Below the pieces are notes generated by a model that made no database searches, had not been told where the DNA came from, and was given only the letters and a program-made list of their open reading frames with translations. Shown here in pieces: positions 1 through 4,948 of a stretch of 5,592 bases of DNA. The stretch spans positions 1-5,592 of the forward strand of contig DASTCC010000248.1 in the NCBI GenBank assembly GCA_035711465.1, given 5' to 3'. The position numbers were made by a program, and so were the translations under genes. The DNA is from DASTCC01 sp035711465 (lineage in GTDB: Bacteria; Acidobacteriota; Vicinamibacteria; Vicinamibacterales; SCN-69-37). Each line of letters opens with the position of its first letter. Positions within the stretch are counted from its first letter, which is position 1.

Positions 1-890
1 CGGGTGCCGGAGATGACGTCGGCGACGAGGCCGATGAGCACCACCTGGAAGCCGACGATCATCAGGACCGCGGACAGGATCAACGACTGGACGTGTCCGA
101 CCGAGTCGCCGGTGAAGAAGTAGAAATAGAGAAACCGCAGCGAGAATCCGAAACCGACGAGGAACACCGTCAGCCCGATGTAGGTGAACACCTTCAGCGG
201 CTCGTACATCGTGTAGATCCGCACGATCGTCGCCGCCGAGCGCTTGATGTACGAGTAGAGGCTGTCGAAGAGCCGCGACGGCCGGGTGCGGCGGTTCGTG
301 CCCACCGGGACGTGGGCGATCGCCATGCGGTTCTTGCCGGCCTGGATGATCGACTCGAGCGTGTACGAGAAGTCGGAGACGATCGTCATGCGCAGCGCCG
401 CTTCGCGCGTGTAGGCGCGGAAGCCGCTGGTCGTGTCCGGCACTTCGGTGTTGGAGACGCGGCGCACGGTCCAGCTGCCGAGCCGCTGCAGCAGCTTCTT
501 GCCCATCGACATGTCGTCGACGTCTTTGATGTTGCGATCGCCGATGACGATGTCGGCGCGGCCCTGGAGCAGCGGCGCGACCAGCGTCGCGACGTCACGG
601 CCCGCGTACTGATTGTCGGCGTCGGTGTTGACGATGATGTCGGCGCCGAGCTTCAGGCACGCGTCGATGCCGGCGCGGAACGCCGCCGCCAGGCCCTTGC
701 GGCGGCGGAAGCTGACGACGTGCCGCACGCCGTGCGCGCGCGCGACCAAGACCGTCTCGTCCGTCGATCCGTCGTCGATCACCAGGACCTCGATGGTGTC
801 GACGCCGGGAATGTGCTTCGGCAGATCGGCGAGCGTGGCCGGCAGGGTGTCGGCTTCGTTGAGGCAGGGAATCTGGATGAGCAGCTTCAT
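1..890 (-). CDS. Family 2 glycosyltransferase with C-terminal membrane helices (partial, C-terminus cut by window edge)
   Basis: The reading frame starts at ATG 890 and stays open to base 1, giving 296 complete residues without a stop. The N-terminus (MKLLIQIPCLNEADTLPATL) is a typical GT-A family 2 opening. The nucleotide-binding DDGSTDE lies at about residues 39-45, the metal-binding DAD at 90-92 (in NTDADNQY), and a TSGFRAY segment at 154-160. Two hydrophobic stretches at about 234-259 and 269-293 are likely membrane helices. This layout resembles dolichyl- or polyprenyl-phosphate sugar transferases, which move a sugar from a nucleotide donor to a lipid carrier at the inner membrane. The donor and acceptor cannot be read from sequence. 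The ATG overlaps the stop of the upstream glycosyltransferase by 4 bp (ATGA) and has a good ribosome binding site, so the two are probably translated together. Judging from the family, perhaps a few tens of residues are missing. The family call is secure; the exact substrate is unknown. Confidence 0.9.
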   Translation of the reverse strand, partial: MKLLIQIPCLNEADTLPATLADLPKHIPGVDTIEVLVIDDGSTDETVLVARAHGVRHVVSFRRRKGLAAAFRAGIDACLKLGADIIVNTDADNQYAGRDVATLVAPLLQGRADIVIGDRNIKDVDDMSMGKKLLQRLGSWTVRRVSNTEVPDTTSGFRAYTREAALRMTIVSDFSYTLESIIQAGKNRMAIAHVPVGTNRRTRPSRLFDSLYSYIKRSAATIVRIYTMYEPLKVFTYIGLTVFLVGFGFSLRFLYFYFFTGDSVGHVQSLILSAVLMIVGFQVVLIGLVADVISGT

Positions 891-1924
891 CCGACCAGCC
901 TCTCGATCACCCCGGACCAGGTGATCGCGCGCGCGCGCGTCAGCCCGGCGTCGCCGAACGACGCGGCGCGCGGGCGATTGCCATCGAGCCGCGCGATCGC
1001 GTCGCCGAGCGCGGCCGCCGCGGCGGCGACGACGAAGCCGTTGACGCCGTCGACGACGAACTCGTTCGGGCCGCCGGCATCGGTCGTGGTGATCACCGGC
1101 TTGCCCGACAGGAACGCTTCGAGCGTCACGTAGCCGAAGTCCTCATCGTACGGCGGAAAGATTACCGCGAGCGCGCCCGCGTAGAGCTCGATCAGCTCGT
1201 CGTCGGCGACGGCGCCGAGGAAGCGCACCCGGCCGGCGACGCCCAGCGACGCCGCCAGCGATTCGAGCGCGTCACGCTGCGTGCCGGTGCCGGCGACGAG
1301 CAGCGAGACGCCCGCGGGAGCATGCGCCAGGGCGGCGACCGCAAGGTCGATCCGCTTGACCGATTCGAGGCGGCCGACCGACAGCACGTACGACCCGAGG
1401 GGGCCGCCATGGAGCCGCGCCGCCAGACGCGGGGGGTGATAGAGCGTCTCCGCGCGCAGGCCGTTGTAGCGCTCGACCCGGCCGGCCGTGTTGGCGGCAT
1501 TGGCGAACAGCCGCCGGCACTCGCCGAGCATCGCCGTGTCGAGCGCGATCAGCCGTTCGCGCAGCGCGACGTCGTCCGGATCGTGATCGAAGTCGCTGAA
1601 CGCGGTGCCGGCGAGCTCGTAGGCGGCGCGGTACTGGTGGATCAGCCACGCGACCTTGTTGGCATGCCGCACGAAGTAGGTGGGGAACTTCGTCGCGATC
1701 ACCAGGTCGATCGGCCGGCCGTTGCTTTCGCTGAGATCGAGCAGACGCCACGCTGCGGCGTGGGCGAGGATTTCCCGCTTCGGATACCACTTGAAGGGAA
1801 CGCTGACGAGCTCGGTGTCGAAGCCGTGACGACGGAGCTGGGTGACGAGCTCCCGAACGTGATACTCGGCGCCGCCCTGCACGAATGGCACCTGCGCCTC
1901 GCAGACGAGAACGGAGCGGATCAT
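887..1924 (-). CDS. Family 4 (GT-B fold) glycosyltransferase
   Basis: This 345-residue protein is probably a cytoplasmic or membrane-peripheral retaining glycosyltransferase that uses a nucleotide-sugar donor. The N-terminal Rossmann half carries a glycine-containing acceptor-side loop, VPFVQGGAEYHVREL, at about residues 12-26. The C-terminal half starts with VLSVGRLESVKR (180-191), whose R185 and K190 are in the usual donor-phosphate positions. It continues with LLVAGTG (208-214) and the EX7E motif E261-E269 in EDFGYVTLE, followed by GGPNEFVVDGVNGFVV (284-299), the usual family 4 end of the donor site. The length is slightly short for the family but both halves are complete. ATG 1924 is the natural start because the first beta strand (VLVCEA) begins at residue 5; no clear ribosome binding site precedes it. 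The gene follows the YchF-like gene by 54 bp and overlaps the next glycosyltransferase by 4 bp, suggesting a shared glycan or glycolipid pathway. The substrate is unknown. Confidence 0.92.
   Translation of the reverse strand: MIRSVLVCEAQVPFVQGGAEYHVRELVTQLRRHGFDTELVSVPFKWYPKREILAHAAAWRLLDLSESNGRPIDLVIATKFPTYFVRHANKVAWLIHQYRAAYELAGTAFSDFDHDPDDVALRERLIALDTAMLGECRRLFANAANTAGRVERYNGLRAETLYHPPRLAARLHGGPLGSYVLSVGRLESVKRIDLAVAALAHAPAGVSLLVAGTGTQRDALESLAASLGVAGRVRFLGAVADDELIELYAGALAVIFPPYDEDFGYVTLEAFLSGKPVITTTDAGGPNEFVVDGVNGFVVAAAAAALGDAIARLDGNRPRAASFGDAGLTRARAITWSGVIERLVG
899..904 (-). promoter_or_regulatory. Ribosome binding site of the family 2 glycosyltransferase
   Basis: On the minus strand GAGAGG lies 8 nt before ATG 890, inside the end of the upstream glycosyltransferase gene. 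It supports ATG 890 as the real start and supports coupled translation of the two genes. Confidence 0.6.
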
Positions 1925-1931
1925 GCTGGCG

Positions 1932-1953
1932 GCGGCGCGGCCGTGAGCGCCGC
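1932..1953 (-). repeat. GC-only hairpin just upstream of the family 4 glycosyltransferase
   Basis: Perfect 7-bp arms GCGGCGC (1932-1938) and GCGCCGC (1947-1953) flank an 8-nt loop. The hairpin sits 7 nt upstream of ATG 1924, in the 54-bp gap after the YchF-like gene. No T-run follows on the minus strand, so it does not look like an intrinsic terminator. It could hinder initiation at the glycosyltransferase start, which also lacks a visible Shine-Dalgarno sequence. Chance pairing in such GC-rich DNA is a real alternative. Confidence 0.35.
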
Positions 1954-1978
1954 AGGGCGCGGACGTCGGCGCATCCTA

Positions 1979-3055
1979 TCACGTGGCATGACGGAAGTTG
2001 ATCACGTCGCCGTCGGCCACGAGATAGTCCTTGCCTTCGAGGCGCAGCTCGCCGTGATCGCGGCACGCCGCGAGCGATCCGCGCGCCAGCAGCGCGTCGC
2101 AGGCGACGACTTCCGCGCGGATGAAGCCGCGCTGGATGTCGGAGTGAATGGCGCCCGCCGCTTCCTGCGCCGGCGTGTTCCGCGGGATCGACCAGGCGCG
2201 GCATTCGTCTTCGCCGACCGTGAAGAACGACATGTAACCGAGCAGGTCGTAGGCGGCGCGGATGATCCGATCGAGGCCCGACTGCTTCAGCCCGAGATCG
2301 GCCATGAACGCCGCCGCGTCGGCCGGATCCAGCGCCGCGATCTCGAGCTCGATCTTCGCGCACACGCCGGCCGCGGCCATGCCCGACGCCGCCAGATCCG
2401 GCAAGCCGAAGGCGCCCGCGACGTCGTCGGTCTTGGCCGCGTCCGCTTCGTCGACGTTGAGGACGACGAGCAGCGGCTTGGCCGAGAGAAACTGGAAGCC
2501 GCGCAGACGCTTCGCGTCGTCGCCGGTGAGCCCGAGCGTCCGCAGCGCCCGGCCGGCTTCGAGCGCCGGCTTGCCGCGCAGCAGAATCTCCTGTTCCTTC
2601 TTCAGATCCGGCGACGGGTTCTTCTTCAGATCCTTCTCGAGTCGCTCGAGCCGCTTCTCGACGACGCCAAGGTCGGCGAGAATGAGCTCCTCTTCGATCA
2701 TCTGGATGTCGCGCGCCGGGTCCACCGTCTCGCGCGGATGCGGCACGGCGGGATCGTGGAAGGCGCGAACGACGTGCAGAAGCGCGTCGGCGTTCCGGAA
2801 AGCGGCGACGTCGAGCAGCGACTTCGCGTCGCCGCGCCCGGCCGCCATGTCGGCGAACTCCACCGTCGCGGGCACGCGGCGCTGGGGGTTGAAAAGAGCC
2901 GTCAGCCGGTCGAGCCGGTCGTCGGGGACCCGGGAAACGCCGACGTTGGCTTCGGCTTTCCCGTGGGTTCTGGGCGCTTCGCGGACGCTCGTGAGCAGTT
3001 GGAAGAGGGTGGTCTTACCGGACGATAGCAACCCAAGGAGACCCGCGCGGAGCAT
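1979..3055 (-). CDS. Divergent YchF/OLA1-family P-loop nucleotide-binding protein with TGS domain
   Basis: The 358-residue product from ATG 3055 matches the YchF layout: G domain, helical insert, then a C-terminal TGS domain. The P-loop is GLLSSGKT (residues 8-15), keeping GxxxxGKT but not the PNV usual in YchF. The switch II region reads FADMAAG (67-73), with A72 where DxxG expects glycine, and lacks the long glycine-rich loop that normally follows. NVDE at 200-203 fits the NxxE position that gives this family its ATP preference. A charged, probably coiled-coil helical insert spans about 120-160. The TGS end (GKDYLVADGDVINF, 341-354) is very close to the family pattern. YchF proteins associate with ribosomes; whether this variant does is unknown. 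An in-frame ATG at 3118 would add 21 residues, but ATG 3055 puts the first beta strand directly at the N-terminus as in the family. Neither start has a strong ribosome binding site. The gene diverges from mraZ and is followed by two glycosyltransferases. Confidence 0.88.
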   Translation of the reverse strand: MLRAGLLGLLSSGKTTLFQLLTSVREAPRTHGKAEANVGVSRVPDDRLDRLTALFNPQRRVPATVEFADMAAGRGDAKSLLDVAAFRNADALLHVVRAFHDPAVPHPRETVDPARDIQMIEEELILADLGVVEKRLERLEKDLKKNPSPDLKKEQEILLRGKPALEAGRALRTLGLTGDDAKRLRGFQFLSAKPLLVVLNVDEADAAKTDDVAGAFGLPDLAASGMAAAGVCAKIELEIAALDPADAAAFMADLGLKQSGLDRIIRAAYDLLGYMSFFTVGEDECRAWSIPRNTPAQEAAGAIHSDIQRGFIRAEVVACDALLARGSLAACRDHGELRLEGKDYLVADGDVINFRHAT

Positions 3056-3107
3056 GGTGGACCGGCATGCTAACACGCGTACCGTCGGAAATTTGACCTT
3101 CGCCTTT

Positions 3108-3132
3108 GTTTCGTGCATTTATTGCACGTAAC
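3108..3132. repeat. Inverted repeat in the divergent promoter region, candidate operator
   Basis: The arms GTTTCGTGCA (3108-3117) and TGCACGTAAC (3123-3132) pair over 10 positions with one mismatch, around the 5-nt centre TTTAT. The inner six base pairs (CGTGCA/TGCACG) are perfect. The dyad lies 53-77 bp upstream of the YchF-like start and about 25 bp before the mraZ minus-35 box. No T-run follows on either strand, so a terminator is unlikely. A binding site for a dimeric regulator, or a hairpin in the leader of the YchF-like transcript, are the main options. Confidence 0.5.
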
Positions 3133-3156
3133 TTCAATCTTTTCATGACTTTGCGA

Positions 3157-3185
3157 TTGACAGGGGGGATCGGTACCTCTACCAT
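3157..3185 (+). promoter_or_regulatory. Sigma-70-type promoter of the mraZ-rsmH-ftsL-ftsI operon
   Basis: A perfect minus-35 TTGACA (3157-3162) is followed after exactly 17 bp by TACCAT (3180-3185), which matches 4 of 6 bases of the minus-10 consensus including the key first two and last positions. The spacer starts with six G residues. Transcription would be expected to begin near 3191-3193, on the first of the three GTGG repeats, leaving a very short leader before mraZ. This is the only good promoter in the window and fits the known placement of the dcw promoter ahead of mraZ. Confidence 0.72.
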
Positions 3186-3189
3186 CCCG

Positions 3190-3215
3190 GTGGAGTTAAG
3201 TGGATGTGAGTGGCG
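3190..3215 (+). promoter_or_regulatory. MraZ operator: three direct GTGGnn repeats at 10-nt period
   Basis: GTGGAG (3190-3195), GTGGAT (3200-3205) and GTGGCG (3210-3215) are spaced exactly 10 nt apart, placing them on the same face of the helix. MraZ is known to bind tandem direct repeats of TGGG-type cores separated by about 5 nt just upstream of its own gene in Escherichia coli, and similar GTG-containing repeats in mollicutes. Here the array covers the predicted transcription start, the Shine-Dalgarno-like GGAG (3192-3195) and the GTG at 3200. Bound MraZ would therefore block transcription start or early elongation of the whole dcw block. The identification is inferred from spacing, core and position. 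Confidence 0.68.
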
Positions 3216-3661
3216 ATCTTGTGCTCCGTGGGAGCTATTCCGCCAAGATTGACGCGAAAGGACGGCTCAAGATCCCCACCGCCTTTCGACCGTTGATCGA
3301 GGTGAAGCCGGGCGGAGCGCTGTTCATCACGAGCGTCGACGCGAAGTGCGTGCGCGTCTACGCGCTGGCGGCCTGGCAGGCCGTCGAGGAGCGCCTGGCG
3401 CGCGTGCCGCCCGAGCATCCTTCACGAAAGAAGTATCTGAACCGCGTGAACTACTTCGGTCAGATGGCGGAGCTCGACGCGCAGGGGCGCGTGTCGATCC
3501 CGCAGCGTCTGCGCGAAGCGGCGGGCATCGTCGGCGAGGTCGACGTGCTCGGCGTGACGACGCACCTCGAGGTCTGGAACCACGAACGCTTCGTGTCGAA
3601 GCTCGACGCCGAGCCGTTCACGGAAGCCGATGCGCGAGACCTCGCGGAGTTCGGAATCTGA
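3200..3661 (+). CDS. mraZ: Transcriptional regulator MraZ
   Basis: MraZ is a DNA-binding regulator of the dcw cluster that forms a ring of subunits, each with two swapped-hairpin (AbrB/SpoVT-type) half domains. Both signature DxxxR elements are present: IDAKGRLKIP at residues 17-26 and LDAQGRVSIP at 82-91, the latter preceded by the typical NRVNYFGQ. The protein is 153 residues from GTG 3200, close to family length. The start is ambiguous. GTG 3200 lies only 4 nt after GGAG (3192-3195); GTG 3206 has a better 10-nt spacing; GTG 3221 gives an N-terminus MLRGSY that aligns with the usual MraZ opening MFRG and would leave all three operator repeats in the leader. I give the outermost start and think 3221 (146 residues) is at least as likely. 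The end overlaps rsmH by 32 nt. Regulation is probably by its own product through the upstream repeats. Confidence 0.95.
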   Translation: MDVSGDLVLRGSYSAKIDAKGRLKIPTAFRPLIEVKPGGALFITSVDAKCVRVYALAAWQAVEERLARVPPEHPSRKKYLNRVNYFGQMAELDAQGRVSIPQRLREAAGIVGEVDVLGVTTHLEVWNHERFVSKLDAEPFTEADARDLAEFGI

Positions 3662-4547
3662 GGCCCGGCACGCGCCGGTCCTCGTGGCGGAGGTGGTCGC
3701 GATGATCGCGCCGGTCGCCGAGGGCGTCTACGTCGACTGCACGCTGGGCCTCGGCGGCCATACCGCGGCGCTCGTCGCTGCCGGCGCCGGCCGCGTGATC
3801 GCGATCGATCGCGACGCCGGCGCGCTGGCGCTGGCCGGCGAACGGCTTGGGGAGCAGGCGACGAAGGTGACGCGCGTCCATGCCGACTACCGCGATCTGT
3901 CGCGCGTCCTCGCCGCGCAGGGCCTCGATCGCGTCAACGGCGTGGTCGCGGACTTCGGGGTGTCGTCGTGGCAGCTCGACGACGCCTCGCGCGGCTTCAG
4001 TTTCCGGGCGGCGGGGCCGCTCGACATGCGGATGGATCGATCGCGCGGCCGCACGCTCGCCGAGGCGCTGGCCGCGATCGACGAAGCGGAACTGGCCGAC
4101 GTGATCTGGACGTACGGCGAGGAGCGTCATTCCCGGCGGATCGCGCGCGCCATCGTCCGCGCCCGCGATCGCGGCGATCTCGCGGACACGGCGGCGCTGG
4201 CAGCGGTGGTGCGATCGGGCGCCGGCGTCCGGCACTGGCAGCGGATCGATCCCGCCACGCGCACGTTCCAGGCGCTGCGGATCTGGGTCAACGAGGAGCT
4301 CGCCGGGCTCGAGGCGTTTCTCGAGCAGGCGGCGGCGGCGCTGGCGCCGGGCGGCCGGCTGGTGGTCATCGCCTTCCACTCGCTCGAGGATCGGATCGTC
4401 AAGCAGACGTTCCGCCGGCTCGCCGGGGAGCCCGGTGCGGCCGCGCGGCTGCTGACGCGCAAGCCGGTGTCGCCGTCCGAGGCGGAGATCGCGGACAACG
4501 CGCGCGCGCGCAGCGCCAAGCTGCGGGCTCTGGAGAAGGTGGCATGA
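3630..4547 (+). CDS. rsmH: 16S rRNA (cytosine1402-N4)-methyltransferase RsmH (MraW)
   Basis: RsmH transfers a methyl group from S-adenosylmethionine to N4 of C1402 in the decoding centre of 16S rRNA. The 305-residue product is full length. HAPVLVAEVV (14-23) is the family opening. The SAM-binding loop is DCTLGLGGHT (36-45), with acidic D60 at the end of the next strand. Then come DFGVSSWQLD (108-117) and RGFSFRAAGPLDMRMD (121-136), the YGEERHSRRIARAI block, RTFQALRIWVN and FHSLEDRIVK (249-258), and finally ARARSAKLR near the C-terminus. ATG 3630 lies inside mraZ, giving a 32-nt overlap with GGAAG a few bases upstream. It is preferred because the conserved histidine is only 13 residues in and no other start precedes it closely. 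The last bases overlap ftsL as ATGA. Confidence 0.97.
   Translation: MRETSRSSESEARHAPVLVAEVVAMIAPVAEGVYVDCTLGLGGHTAALVAAGAGRVIAIDRDAGALALAGERLGEQATKVTRVHADYRDLSRVLAAQGLDRVNGVVADFGVSSWQLDDASRGFSFRAAGPLDMRMDRSRGRTLAEALAAIDEAELADVIWTYGEERHSRRIARAIVRARDRGDLADTAALAAVVRSGAGVRHWQRIDPATRTFQALRIWVNEELAGLEAFLEQAAAALAPGGRLVVIAFHSLEDRIVKQTFRRLAGEPGAAARLLTRKPVSPSEAEIADNARARSAKLRALEKVA
4532..4539 (+). promoter_or_regulatory. Ribosome binding site of ftsL
   Basis: GGAGAAGG within the final codons of rsmH ends 4 nt before ATG 4544, with its GGAG core 8 nt away. It is the strongest Shine-Dalgarno sequence in the window and fixes the ftsL start. Confidence 0.75.
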
Positions 4548-4948
4548 GCATCGACGTCGAATACGCCATCAAGAAAGACATCCGCAACAACCCCGTCGTT
4601 CGCGAAATCGATCGCGATCAGAAACGCGAGTTCGTCCGCACCCTCGGCGTCTGGACGCTGATCGTCGCGATGCTGGTGTTCTCCGCGATGCAGAGCTTCA
4701 CGAACGTCCGTCACGGCATGGAGGTCGAGCGCCTCCGCCAGGCGCTCGACGACGCCCGGGAACAGCAGCGCAAGCTGCAGCTCGACCTCGAGGTCTGGCG
4801 TGCGCCGCGGGAGATCGAGGCGCGCGCCGAGCGCGAGCTCGGCATGGCGCCGGCGATGTCGAAGGACACGATCATCATCGAACGGGCGACGACGTCGCAG
4901 GCGTCGCACGCGATCGTGGCGTCGGCGCGTTCGGGAGTCGCGCGGTGA
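4544..4948 (+). CDS. ftsL: Cell division protein FtsL (small bitopic, coiled-coil)
   Basis: This 134-residue protein has FtsL architecture: a charged cytoplasmic tail of about 32 residues, one membrane helix (LGVWTLIVAMLVFSAMQSF, 34-52), then a periplasmic coiled coil (about 55-85) rich in leucine at heptad spacing. A REIEARAERELGM segment (89-101) follows, matching the conserved end of the FtsL/DivIC fold. FtsL forms a complex with FtsB and FtsQ that activates the septal synthase FtsW-FtsI. Sequence conservation in this family is low, so the call rests on topology, the LGM segment and position between rsmH and ftsI, which is the standard place. The roughly 30 residues after LGM are a low-complexity tail not needed for the fold. 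ATG 4544 overlaps the rsmH stop as ATGA and has a strong ribosome binding site; the stop overlaps the ftsI start. Confidence 0.88.
   Translation: MSIDVEYAIKKDIRNNPVVREIDRDQKREFVRTLGVWTLIVAMLVFSAMQSFTNVRHGMEVERLRQALDDAREQQRKLQLDLEVWRAPREIEARAERELGMAPAMSKDTIIIERATTSQASHAIVASARSGVAR
4933..4937 (+). promoter_or_regulatory. Ribosome binding site of ftsI
   Basis: GGGAG inside the end of ftsL lies 7 nt before GTG 4945. It supports that GTG, which overlaps the ftsL stop as GTGA, as the ftsI start. Confidence 0.65.

Larger units (their letters stand above)
3056..3199. other. Divergent intergenic region between the YchF-like gene and mraZ
   Basis: This 144-bp stretch is visibly more AT-rich than its surroundings, especially 3087-3160, as expected of a two-way promoter region. 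It contains a clear rightward promoter, the first copy and spacer of the MraZ-type repeats, and an inverted repeat near its middle. For the leftward gene I see only a weak TAGCAT minus-10-like element (3068-3073) without a convincing minus-35 partner. It lies so close to ATG 3055 that the transcript would be nearly leaderless. Confidence 0.7.

Noticed and set aside
926..939. Alternating (CG)7 tract, and a (CG)6 tract at 4499-4510, considered as phase-variation or Z-DNA sites.
   Set aside because: Both encode Ala-Arg repeats in frame within conserved protein segments and are short; Ala-Arg coded as GCG-CGC gives such runs by default in GC-rich genes.
1925..1978. Intrinsic terminator between the YchF-like gene and the glycosyltransferase.
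   Set aside because: There is a GC stem but no T-run on the minus strand, and the gap is short and between co-directional genes.
1322..3028. A 568-residue open frame on the plus strand, antisense to the YchF-like and family 4 glycosyltransferase genes, and a similar one at 93-1133.
   Set aside because: The translations are Arg/Ala/Val/Glu-rich without recognisable motifs and mirror real genes on the other strand; long antisense frames are common in GC-rich DNA.
3056..3118. A 21-residue N-terminal extension of the YchF-like protein from ATG 3118.
   Set aside because: The extension has no family counterpart, crosses the inverted repeat and AT-rich regulatory DNA, and ATG 3055 sits directly before the first beta strand and P-loop.
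3093..3123. Possible second rightward promoter, TTGACC with TTTATT at 19-bp spacing.
   Set aside because: Spacing is long and the minus-10 match is mediocre; the promoter at 3157-3185 is clearly better. Kept only as a note under the inverted repeat.
3968..4948. A 326-residue frame that enters ftsL from upstream.
   Set aside because: Its first part is an out-of-frame shadow of rsmH with arginine- and glycine-rich composition. The real gene begins at ATG 4544, where a strong ribosome binding site and FtsL-like sequence start; it is not an rsmH-ftsL fusion.
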